Positions 1 through 6,638 of a stretch of DNA of 11,088 bases are shown one piece after another. Position numbers and translations under genes: made by a program. The notes below the pieces were generated by a model. The model saw only the letters and a program-made list of their open reading frames with translations, was not told where the DNA came from and searched no databases. The stretch spans positions 1 through 11,088 of the forward strand of contig JAPOHS010000035.1 in NCBI GenBank assembly GCA_029979325.1, read 5' to 3'. Every line of letters starts with the position of its first letter. Within the stretch, counting starts at the first letter, position 1. Source of the stretch: Pseudomonadota bacterium. Lineage in GTDB: Bacteria; Pseudomonadota; Gammaproteobacteria; UBA11654.

Positions 1-975
1 GGACTAACCTTTGGTGGTCGTCAAACTAAGGATGAAAGAACAGTCAATGTTGAACAATTTCTTGATTTGGCAGGAGTACCCTGGGAAGCAAGAACAAGGG
101 ATAATTTCATGGATCGAAGCGGTTGGATTTCAACAGCTTTGATTGGTGCTCCGTTTGATAATGCGACTCTTGAATCATTGGGAACAAAAACCTCACTTGA
201 AGCCAACGAGTTCACCAAAAGGATAGTGGTTGATTATCAATACAGTGATGATGTGATGTTCTACGCAAGTGTTGGTGATAGCTTCAAAGGTGGTGGCTGG
301 GCCTCTCGTGTAACTTCTGCAGCAGACTTTAAAGATCTACGACCAGAGTTTGTAGATAATGTTGAGTTTGGTATGAAAAGTGAGTGGATGGAGGACAGAC
401 TTAGACTCAACGTCACTTACTTTGATGCAGAGTACACAGACCTTCAAATCACAGCAATTGATCAAACAACAGGTGCTTTCGTTTACTCTAACAAAGCAGA
501 TGCTGAGGTCAGTGGTATAGAAGCCGAATTACTCTATGTTGCAAGTGACAGTATGACTATTTTTGCAAACATAGGAACATTGGATGGCAATTATACTGAG
601 CTGAGAGCAGGTGCTGAGGGTATTGCTGATAAAGAACTCAAGAGAACACCGGATACTTCATATCGATTTGGCATACTTTATGATCACGATATGGATGGCG
701 GTCAATTGAGTCTCTCAGCAGTCCTAAACAGAACTGATGATTATTTCAGTAATCAGAACAATACTCCAAATGGTTTCAGACCAGGTGTCAGTAAAATTGA
801 CATGTCTGTGACATATCGTCCATTGGACGGTAATTGGAGGTTGATTGCAGGATGCAGCAACTGTTCTGATAAACAAACTGTTGGATCTACTCTCGATTTT
901 GGAACACTTGGATTTGTAACACAATTCCAAGAATTACCAAGACTGTGGAGAGTTTCCTACAGGTATGATTTCTAA
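1..975 (+). CDS. TonB-dependent outer-membrane receptor, C-terminal part (5' end outside window)
   Basis: The reading frame is open from base 1 to a TAA at 973-975, giving 324 codons of a receptor whose signal peptide, TonB box and plug lie upstream of the window. What remains is the C-terminal half of a 22-strand beta-barrel: alternating polar and hydrophobic strands, the typical 'RPEFVDNVEFGMKSEW' and 'EVSGIEAELLY' segments of barrel repeats, and a final strand ending in Y-R-Y-D-F, the aromatic C-terminus recognised by the BAM machinery. Such receptors import siderophores, vitamins, sugars or other large solutes using TonB-ExbBD energy; the substrate cannot be read from this fragment. A C-x-x-C pair (G-C-S-N-C-S-D) sits in the penultimate hairpin, where many relatives carry N-L-T-D. 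It is convergent with the minus-strand operon and need not share its function. The family call is firm. Confidence 0.9.
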   Translation, partial: GLTFGGRQTKDERTVNVEQFLDLAGVPWEARTRDNFMDRSGWISTALIGAPFDNATLESLGTKTSLEANEFTKRIVVDYQYSDDVMFYASVGDSFKGGGWASRVTSAADFKDLRPEFVDNVEFGMKSEWMEDRLRLNVTYFDAEYTDLQITAIDQTTGAFVYSNKADAEVSGIEAELLYVASDSMTIFANIGTLDGNYTELRAGAEGIADKELKRTPDTSYRFGILYDHDMDGGQLSLSAVLNRTDDYFSNQNNTPNGFRPGVSKIDMSVTYRPLDGNWRLIAGCSNCSDKQTVGSTLDFGTLGFVTQFQELPRLWRVSYRYDF

Positions 976-993
976 ATGATGTCAAAATAATCT

Positions 994-1025
994 AAAGGCC
1001 GACAATTCTTGTTGTCGGCCTTTTT
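994..1025 (+). terminator. Rho-independent terminator, possibly bidirectional
   Basis: A perfect 12-bp inverted repeat (AAAGGCCGACAA at 994-1005 pairing with TTGTCGGCCTTT at 1012-1023) has a 6-nt loop and runs into a T tract on the plus strand, 18 nt after the stop of the plus-strand TBDR. Read on the minus strand, the same stem is followed by TTTAGATTATTTT, so it may also stop the convergent operon that ends at 1159. The GC-rich core GGCCGACAA makes it strong. Confidence 0.9.
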
Positions 1026-1062
1026 GTTTAAAAATATGGTTTACAATCGTTTATTGAAAATA

Positions 1063-1149
1063 ATGGAAAGAGGAGGATTCCTTTTCTTTTGGGCTTTTAA
1101 GCCTTTATTTTATTTTGCAAATTTTCTAAAGAAGAGACTTGGCGATTAG
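1063..1149 (+). CDS. Possible 28-aa hydrophobic small protein (doubtful)
   Basis: An ATG at 1063 opens a 28-codon frame to TAG at 1147-1149 in the convergent gap. The product is rich in Phe and Leu (M-E-R-G-G-F-L-F-F-W-A-F-K-P-L-F-Y-F-A-N-F-L) with a basic tail K-K-R-L-G-D, resembling a one-helix membrane peptide. There is no good Shine-Dalgarno before the ATG, it lies just after a terminator, and the region is T-rich, which makes Phe-rich frames by chance. I do not recognise it. Apart from this and the terminator, the 976-1158 gap shows nothing. Confidence 0.15.
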   Translation: MERGGFLFFWAFKPLFYFANFLKKRLGD

Positions 1150-1158
1150 ATCCGATTA

Positions 1159-1593
1159 CTAAGAATAATCCTTAAGCATTTTTTTAAGCTCTAATGAATG
1201 CTGTTCTTCTTGACCGATTTTATTCCTAGCAAACTCTTCCAAGAAGACTGATTTATTCTCAACCTCTTTAAGGAGCTCATTGTATAAACTCAAAGCATGG
1301 AGTTCATGCTCAAGACTCTCTTGAAGTATGTCTTTAATCGAGTGTTGATGTGTTTCCTCAATTTCAGCAATTTTTTGACTGGGATGCCCTTCAAGGCCAC
1401 TTAATAACTCTCCTGCTTCCTGAGCATGAACCAGTGATTCATTGGCCTGTGCTTGAAGAAATTCAACAATTGGAATGCGGTAAGGTCCGCTGACCATCAT
1501 GGCTGAATGTGTGTATCTGACAACTCCCGCCAATTCATATTTCATTATGTTGTCAAGAATCTGACAGGTTTTTTTAATATCTAGCTCTTCCAT
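1159..1593 (-). CDS. Ferritin-like (bacterioferritin-related) diiron protein
   Basis: A 144-aa, all-helical protein with no signal peptide, so cytoplasmic. It has the length and spacing of a four-helix ferritin-like fold: E20 in helix A (Y-E-L-A-G-V-V-R-Y), E52 and H56 in helix B (N-E-S-L-V-H-A-Q), E95/E97 in helix C (L-E-H-E-L-H) and E129 with H132 in helix D (Q-E-E-Q-H). The stretch H-A-Q-E-A-G-E-L-L-S-G-L-E-G-H-P-S aligns with the bacterioferritin helix-B end and its L-E-G-x-P turn. Relative to the bacterioferritin pattern E-x-x-H, helix B here reads E-x-x-x-H, which is common in a smaller 'ferritin-like domain' branch as I recall it. Iron storage or redox detoxification is likely but not proven. 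The start has AAGAG just upstream. It follows glucokinase by 27 nt, so it is probably the last gene of the sugar operon, an unexpected partner. Confidence 0.8.
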   Translation of the reverse strand: MEELDIKKTCQILDNIMKYELAGVVRYTHSAMMVSGPYRIPIVEFLQAQANESLVHAQEAGELLSGLEGHPSQKIAEIEETHQHSIKDILQESLEHELHALSLYNELLKEVENKSVFLEEFARNKIGQEEQHSLELKKMLKDYS

Positions 1594-1620
1594 TACTCTT
1601 AACCTTATTGTGTTTACAGA

Positions 1621-2568
1621 TTAAGATTCTATAGTGGATTTAAAGTAATTCAAGTTTCCATATAGTGGTGTAGACTCACGTTTGACGAGGAATACTGGGA
1701 TTTGATCTAAAAAATCAGCATGAATTTGCTTCCTCTGACCAATGAATTGCTGTGTAAAGATTTGGTCATCAATGAAAGGCTCTAAACCTCTCATAAATGA
1801 ACCGACCAGGAAAATTCCACCATGACAATTGTACGAGAGTGCTGATTCTGATGACAGAACTGCAAAACATTGAATATACTTTTGGATCAGATCTTCACAA
1901 ATCTCATCACCATTTACAGCTCTACTTAAAATTTCCTCAGGAGAAATCTCCTCATTCAGAAACTCCTGTGCAACCCTTGTGATACCAGGACCTGATAAAA
2001 CATCCTCAAGAATTTCAAATTTTGAAGTATCTTTGATTCCAAATATCTGAAGATAGTGATTCACAGATGTTTGAGTATTTCCAAGTTCTGTGGGATTAAC
2101 ATGCTCAAGATTTCTAATTCTGGTGTACAAAGCTGCACCCAACCCAGTACCTGGTCCAATCACAAACTTAGGTATGTCATTCAACCCCACAAAAGAACCT
2201 TTTTTAAGCACGCGAAGGTCTTCTTTCTGTAAGCTCGATATCGAATATGCAATCGCTTCCCAATCATTGAGCAAGTGACAACTATCCAAACCATATTTTT
2301 CTTTTACTTCAGAAGAAATAATTTTCCAATTTCTATTGGTCATTGTGATTGAATCACCATTCTTTGGTCCAGCGACAGAAACAACTAAATCTTTTGTATT
2401 GGGATACATATCAATGAGCTCACCCAAAATCTTATAGAACTCATTTATGCAGTCTAACTTGATTTTCTGCACATCACTCAGTTCATTATCCTCAGGATTG
2501 CCAAATGCTGCCCTGAGGTTGGTTCCCCCAAGATCAATGACTAGGATTTTTCTACCACCATGTTGCAT
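1621..2568 (-). CDS. glk: Glucokinase (E. coli Glk type)
   Basis: A 315-aa cytoplasmic kinase that phosphorylates glucose with ATP to glucose-6-phosphate. Hallmarks in order: phosphate-1 motif D12-L-G-G-T-N17; the M-T-N-R-N-W-K-I segment (76-83), matching M-T-N-x-x-W of the family; L-L-N101-D102, with D102 as the expected catalytic base; G-P-G-T-G-L-G-A-A (138-146); E188-D-V-L-S-G-P-G, with the glucose-binding glutamate; and the C-terminal I-P-V-F-L-V strand. The length matches the family (about 320 aa). One departure: the glucose-binding motif usually read as E-G-G-H is E161-L-G-N164 here, so the histidine is replaced by asparagine. The start overlaps the end of the symporter gene by 17 nt and has AGGA 9 nt upstream, which supports this ATG and suggests translational coupling. 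It would take the glucose delivered by the symporter encoded just upstream. Confidence 0.9.
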   Translation of the reverse strand: MQHGGRKILVIDLGGTNLRAAFGNPEDNELSDVQKIKLDCINEFYKILGELIDMYPNTKDLVVSVAGPKNGDSITMTNRNWKIISSEVKEKYGLDSCHLLNDWEAIAYSISSLQKEDLRVLKKGSFVGLNDIPKFVIGPGTGLGAALYTRIRNLEHVNPTELGNTQTSVNHYLQIFGIKDTSKFEILEDVLSGPGITRVAQEFLNEEISPEEILSRAVNGDEICEDLIQKYIQCFAVLSSESALSYNCHGGIFLVGSFMRGLEPFIDDQIFTQQFIGQRKQIHADFLDQIPVFLVKRESTPLYGNLNYFKSTIES

Positions 2569-4120
2569 AGAAAATTCCTAAAATAATTATTATGACCAAT
2601 GAGGAAACATTGAAAAATGAGGATGTAGAAAAAGAAATATCGCTCAAATTAGTCGCTCTCTCATTGTCCTTATATCCTTGAAGATAAGCGATGATATAAG
2701 CCATTACTCCTGAGGATATAAAGACGATTCCAGCACGATCGATAAAAGGTATTGATGGATAGAAATACCAGATAAAGAGCGATAAGACGAGTGACATTAT
2801 TGCTGCAAAAAGAACAGAGAGAGTGGTCGCTTTTTTGGAGAAAAGTGCCAGTAAGAAAATAACAACAATTCCTGGCGTGAAGAACAGTGTAAATTCCTGA
2901 ATAAACTGAAACGCTGAGTCAAAACTCTCAAGAAGTGGTCTTGAGACAATAACGGCAATGACAAGTGCAGTTAAGCTTGTGATTCTCCCAATATTCACCA
3001 ATGCGTGATCATTTTCATCAGTTCCAGACTTTAGGCTTTTGTAGATATCCATTGTGAATATCGTGCTAATACTATTGATCATTGAGCTTAATGAAGAAAC
3101 AATTGCAGCAATCAATGCAGCCACAGTGAGTCCAAATAATCCTGCAGGCAATAACTCCATCATCGCTGGATATACAGAGGCTGAATTTTCTATATCTGGC
3201 CTGAGCATCACAGCTGCAAGTCCAGGCAGAACCACAACTGCTGGCATCAGGAGTTTAAGGAATGCTGCAAATATAATTCCCTTCTGAGCTTCATCTAGAC
3301 TCTTTGCAGCAAATGCTCTTTGGGTAATATATTGATTGAAACCCCAGTAACCAAAGTGAGCGATCCATAAGCCTCCAATGAGCACTGACAAGCCAGGAAG
3401 CTTATCGTAGAATGGATGCCCTTCTTCAAAGATCATGTCGAACTTATCAGGTATCTCATTCCATAAAGTAACGAATCCAGAAACGACACCTGTTCCACCA
3501 GAAATTTCATTGAGAGCGATATAACTGACTGCCAATCCACCAAAAACCAACAAAACGACTTGGATAATGTCAGTGAATGCAACGGCTTTTAATCCTCCAT
3601 ACAGAGAATATGCTACTGAAAGGGAAGCAAGAAAAAGCATGCCATAGAACATATCTATTTCAGCCAGAGCATTCAGTGCTGTTGCACCCAAATACAAGAT
3701 TGAAGTTAAGTTAACAAAAACATAGACAGCCAACCAAAAAATAGCGAGCACAACTTTAACTCTGGAGTCAAAACGTTTCTCTAAAAACTGTGGCATTGTA
3801 TAGATCTTCTCTCTCAAAAATATTGGCAAGAAATATTTGGCCATGACGATCAGAGCTATTGCTGCAGTCCACTCATATGTTGCAATCGCAAGACCAATGA
3901 CATAACCGTCTCCTGACATAGCTATGATCTGCTCAGCTGAAATATTTGCAGCAATAAGCGATGCTCCAATTGCCCACCATGGAAGAGATCTGCTTGCTAA
4001 GAAATAATCTTCAGTGGTTTTCTTTCGATTGCTTTTTTCTCTAGAGACCCATGTCGCAATAAAAACAATGCCTATACAGTATGCGATTACTATGGCTATA
4101 TCTAATGTTGTGAATTTCAT
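2552..4120 (-). CDS. Sodium/sugar symporter, SSS family (vSGLT-like, probably glucose/galactose)
   Basis: A 522-aa inner-membrane protein with about 14 hydrophobic helices, close in length to Vibrio vSGLT (543 aa). It carries SSS signatures: Y-F-L-A-S-R-S-L-P-W-W (39-49) before TM1; S-A-E-Q64 in the unwound TM1; E83 in TM2; the W-G-F-N262-Q-Y-I-T-Q-R-A-F-A-A-K-S stretch, very like the vSGLT sugar-site region; and S-S-L-S-S-M-I-N-S in TM8, whose serines contribute to the Na+ site in this family. These equivalents are assigned from memory of vSGLT. It should couple Na+ influx to import of a free hexose, fitting glucose released by the GH3 enzyme upstream and glucokinase downstream. The start lies 11 nt after the GH3 stop, with AGAGAAGAG as the ribosome-binding site. 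Galactose or another hexose remains possible. Confidence 0.9.
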   Translation of the reverse strand: MKFTTLDIAIVIAYCIGIVFIATWVSREKSNRKKTTEDYFLASRSLPWWAIGASLIAANISAEQIIAMSGDGYVIGLAIATYEWTAAIALIVMAKYFLPIFLREKIYTMPQFLEKRFDSRVKVVLAIFWLAVYVFVNLTSILYLGATALNALAEIDMFYGMLFLASLSVAYSLYGGLKAVAFTDIIQVVLLVFGGLAVSYIALNEISGGTGVVSGFVTLWNEIPDKFDMIFEEGHPFYDKLPGLSVLIGGLWIAHFGYWGFNQYITQRAFAAKSLDEAQKGIIFAAFLKLLMPAVVVLPGLAAVMLRPDIENSASVYPAMMELLPAGLFGLTVAALIAAIVSSLSSMINSISTIFTMDIYKSLKSGTDENDHALVNIGRITSLTALVIAVIVSRPLLESFDSAFQFIQEFTLFFTPGIVVIFLLALFSKKATTLSVLFAAIMSLVLSLFIWYFYPSIPFIDRAGIVFISSGVMAYIIAYLQGYKDNERATNLSDISFSTSSFFNVSSLVIIIILGIFYATWW

Positions 4121-4131
4121 ATCTCTTCTCT

Positions 4132-6567
4132 TTAATTCTTGTTATTAGGGCAAATCATTAATGATGTTCCCCCTGTTCCACCAATCAGTTTTATTTCTCC
4201 GACTTCAAACTCCCATTTTCCATTTGATTTGATCTGAACTGGTTCATTGATATTGTTCAATTGGAGTCCATTTTGACCCATACATGTGATATCAACTCCT
4301 ATATTCATCCACTGGTTTTTATTCATGGACCCTTCGATTTCAAAAGATGAACCACACCCTTCTCCACACAAGGTCGAAACAATTAATGGATCAATCATAT
4401 CTGCCTGAAGAATTTTAATATTCATTGTCAAAATACCTGATTGACTTGCTTCTTCAGACCAGTTCATTGGTTTTGTGGAGCTGACCTTCCAGAATGAATC
4501 GTCATTTCCAGAAAACATAATTCGATAGGCGTCTTCTTGCACAAATCGATTGATCATTTCCGCTGATACAGACTCATTAGTTGTAGCTACAAACTTGGAT
4601 TTCATTTCTAAGGTTTCATCTGTGTTACCTAAAATTACTTGGAATGCATTACGTGGCCATCCATTAAGTATAGGAGCATTGAAATCGCTCTCCTCTGTGA
4701 GGTTGATACTCTCCTCCAACTGCTCAATTGTAATGTCATCTTTATAAGTGAGACCATAACCGATTGGGAAGAGTGGATCATAGATTTCATCATCATAGTT
4801 CAGTGTTGCTTGATCTGACCTCTTTGGCCAAGAGAATGTCAGACTTCCTACGAAGTCATATTCATTTTCTATGATCATATCTGAAATCCCGCCCCCTTCA
4901 GTACCTGGTAACCATGCTGCAACAAAAGCGTCTGATAAGTTAATTTCTCTATTCATCCAGAGAGGTCGCCCAGAGAGAAAAATTGTGACTACAGGTATTT
5001 CATCTTCCTTTAAAGCTACAAGCCAGTCCAGGTGGTTCTCGCTTGAGTTATACACTAAGTCCTGAAGTGTGCCTTGATACTCTGCATATGGATCCTCTGC
5101 AATCACCAAAATTGCAACATCAGGTTTGAGGTCTCCATATTCTAGATTCTCAGAGAATGTGACTGATCCTTGAAAATCTTCGAATTCATTTTCAATTGCA
5201 GCTAAGATTGTTGTGGATCCAGGAAAATCAGAGTTTTCATTTTCATTGCCTTGCCATGTCATTGACCATCCACCTGTTTGATATTTGATTTCTTTTGCTG
5301 CTTGACCAAGAACCAGAACATTGGATGATCGATCGATGGGAAGCACTGATTGATTATTTTTCAAAAGAACGAGTGACTCTCTTACAGCTTGCCTTGATAT
5401 AGAGCGATGCTCATCTGCTCCCAATATATCTGATTGTAAGGCATACTTTCTCTCGCTTGGTTTCACGGCATCGAGTATTCCCGCTCTGGCTTTGACTCTG
5501 AGTATTCTTCTGACAGCATCATCGATTCTGTCTATAGAAATTTCACCAGTTTGAACTTGACTGATGGTATTGAAATAAAGGTCTTGCCATGCTTCTGTAA
5601 CCATAAACATATCAACACCTGCATTAATGGATTGGGGACAGCTGCTGACAGAACATCCCTGCACTTCCATATGTCCGTTATAATCTCCAACAACAAACCC
5701 ATCAAATCCCATATCTTCTTTGAGGACGTCTGTTAATAAATACTTGTGTCCATGCAACTTGACCCCATTCCATGAATTAAATGAAGCCATGACAACCTGT
5801 GCATCATTTTTGATCGCCTCAGTATATGCCGAGCCATGAATTCTTAATAGAGTCTCCTCATCCATGATGGCATTTCCTTTATCCACTCCTCTGGATGTAC
5901 CTCCATCACCAATGAAATGCTTCACTGTTGAGAGAATATGATCCTCTCCTAGTAAGTTCTGATCCTCTCCTTGAATCCCTTCCATCATGGCATTACCCAT
6001 TATGGAGACCCATTCTGGATCCTCTGAAAAACCTTCATAAGTTCTACCCCAGCGATCGTCTCTGGGAACGGACAATGCTGGAGCGAATGTCAGATCCAAT
6101 CCAGTGAGAAGCACTTGCTTTGCTGTGACTCTACCAATTTCTTTGATTAATTCAGGATTGCGTGTCGCACCAAGACCAATGTTATGTGGGAAAAGGGTCG
6201 CGCCTTTGAGATTATTATGCCCATGAACTGCATCTGTGCCCCAGATTATTGGTATTCTTGCTGTATCTCCGTTCTTAATTGAAGCCAGAAAGTATTCATC
6301 GGCAAGCTTAACCCAGTCTTCAACTATATGATCTTTCTTCTTATATGGAAAACTTCCTCCCCCATTTAAAATGGCTCCAATTTTGAATTTTTCAACTTCC
6401 TCTGGTGTGATTGAGCCTATCTCTACCATGAACATTTGAGCTACTTTTTCTTCAATCGTCATGGATTCAATCAAATCAGCAACTCTCTCTTCTGTGAGTT
6501 CAGTTGCAGAATTGATCTCTGAAAAACCTAAGAAAGCGAAAAGAAGAATGGAGAAAATAATTCTCAT
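4132..6567 (-). CDS. Secreted GH3 exo-beta-glucanase / beta-glucosidase (ExoP-like)
   Basis: An 811-aa glycoside hydrolase family 3 enzyme that removes glucose from the non-reducing end of beta-1,3/1,4-glucans or their oligosaccharides. I chose the ATG at 6567 because M-R-I-I-F-S-I-L-L-F-A-F-L-G begins a clean signal peptide (cleavage near N-S-A); it lacks a lipobox cysteine, so the enzyme is periplasmic or secreted. The in-frame ATG at 6618 lies in a hairpin and would add 17 charged residues before the signal. In 811-aa numbering: barrel domain about 25-370 with G-T-D112-A-V-H-G-H-N, R-D-D-R-W-G-R-T-Y-E-G-F, K216-H217 and nucleophile D295 in V-V-G-D-Y-N-G; sandwich domain about 390-610 with likely acid/base E557 in P-G-T-E-G-G-G; then a C-terminal beta-domain (about 640-805) resembling the ExoP_C domain of marine exo-glucanases. 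Second gene of the operon. Confidence 0.92.
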   Translation of the reverse strand: MRIIFSILLFAFLGFSEINSATELTEERVADLIESMTIEEKVAQMFMVEIGSITPEEVEKFKIGAILNGGGSFPYKKKDHIVEDWVKLADEYFLASIKNGDTARIPIIWGTDAVHGHNNLKGATLFPHNIGLGATRNPELIKEIGRVTAKQVLLTGLDLTFAPALSVPRDDRWGRTYEGFSEDPEWVSIMGNAMMEGIQGEDQNLLGEDHILSTVKHFIGDGGTSRGVDKGNAIMDEETLLRIHGSAYTEAIKNDAQVVMASFNSWNGVKLHGHKYLLTDVLKEDMGFDGFVVGDYNGHMEVQGCSVSSCPQSINAGVDMFMVTEAWQDLYFNTISQVQTGEISIDRIDDAVRRILRVKARAGILDAVKPSERKYALQSDILGADEHRSISRQAVRESLVLLKNNQSVLPIDRSSNVLVLGQAAKEIKYQTGGWSMTWQGNENENSDFPGSTTILAAIENEFEDFQGSVTFSENLEYGDLKPDVAILVIAEDPYAEYQGTLQDLVYNSSENHLDWLVALKEDEIPVVTIFLSGRPLWMNREINLSDAFVAAWLPGTEGGGISDMIIENEYDFVGSLTFSWPKRSDQATLNYDDEIYDPLFPIGYGLTYKDDITIEQLEESINLTEESDFNAPILNGWPRNAFQVILGNTDETLEMKSKFVATTNESVSAEMINRFVQEDAYRIMFSGNDDSFWKVSSTKPMNWSEEASQSGILTMNIKILQADMIDPLIVSTLCGEGCGSSFEIEGSMNKNQWMNIGVDITCMGQNGLQLNNINEPVQIKSNGKWEFEVGEIKLIGGTGGTSLMICPNNKN

Positions 6568-6595
6568 TGTGCAGCGCCCATTGATTATTGTTTTA

Positions 6596-6629
6596 ATACA
6601 CCGGGAAAGGGGAACCATTCCCGGTGTAT
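6596..6629 (-). promoter_or_regulatory. Perfect intercistronic hairpin between TBDR and GH3 genes
   Basis: A perfect 12-bp inverted repeat (ATACACCGGGAA at 6596-6607, rc at 6618-6629) with a 10-nt loop lies in the 71-nt gap between the TBDR stop and the chosen GH3 start. In the minus-strand transcript it begins 9 nt after the TBDR stop codon and is followed by ATTAAAACAATAATC, not a T tract, so it is not a standard intrinsic terminator. By analogy with other operons, such stems protect the upstream mRNA from 3' decay or mark a processing site, which would allow more receptor than enzyme. That role is inference; the repeat itself is exact. Confidence 0.75.
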
Positions 6630-6638
6630 ATAGGTTAC

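Noticed and set aside
1071..1076. Perfect AGGAGG on the plus strand as a ribosome-binding site
   Set aside because: No ATG, GTG or TTG lies at a suitable distance downstream; it is in a purine-rich stretch and is probably chance.
1091..1112. GGCTTTTAAGCC followed by T-rich sequence as a second terminator
   Set aside because: The stem is only 4-5 bp with a loop of 2-4 nt, too weak beside the strong hairpin at 994-1023.
6565..6618. Upstream in-frame ATG at 6618 as the start of the GH3 gene
   Set aside because: It lies within the perfect hairpin, lacks a spaced Shine-Dalgarno and adds 17 polar or charged residues before an otherwise clean signal peptide starting at 6567.
6596..6629. Intercistronic stem as a rho-independent terminator
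   Set aside because: No T tract follows on either strand, and the GH3, symporter and glucokinase genes downstream have no other visible promoter.
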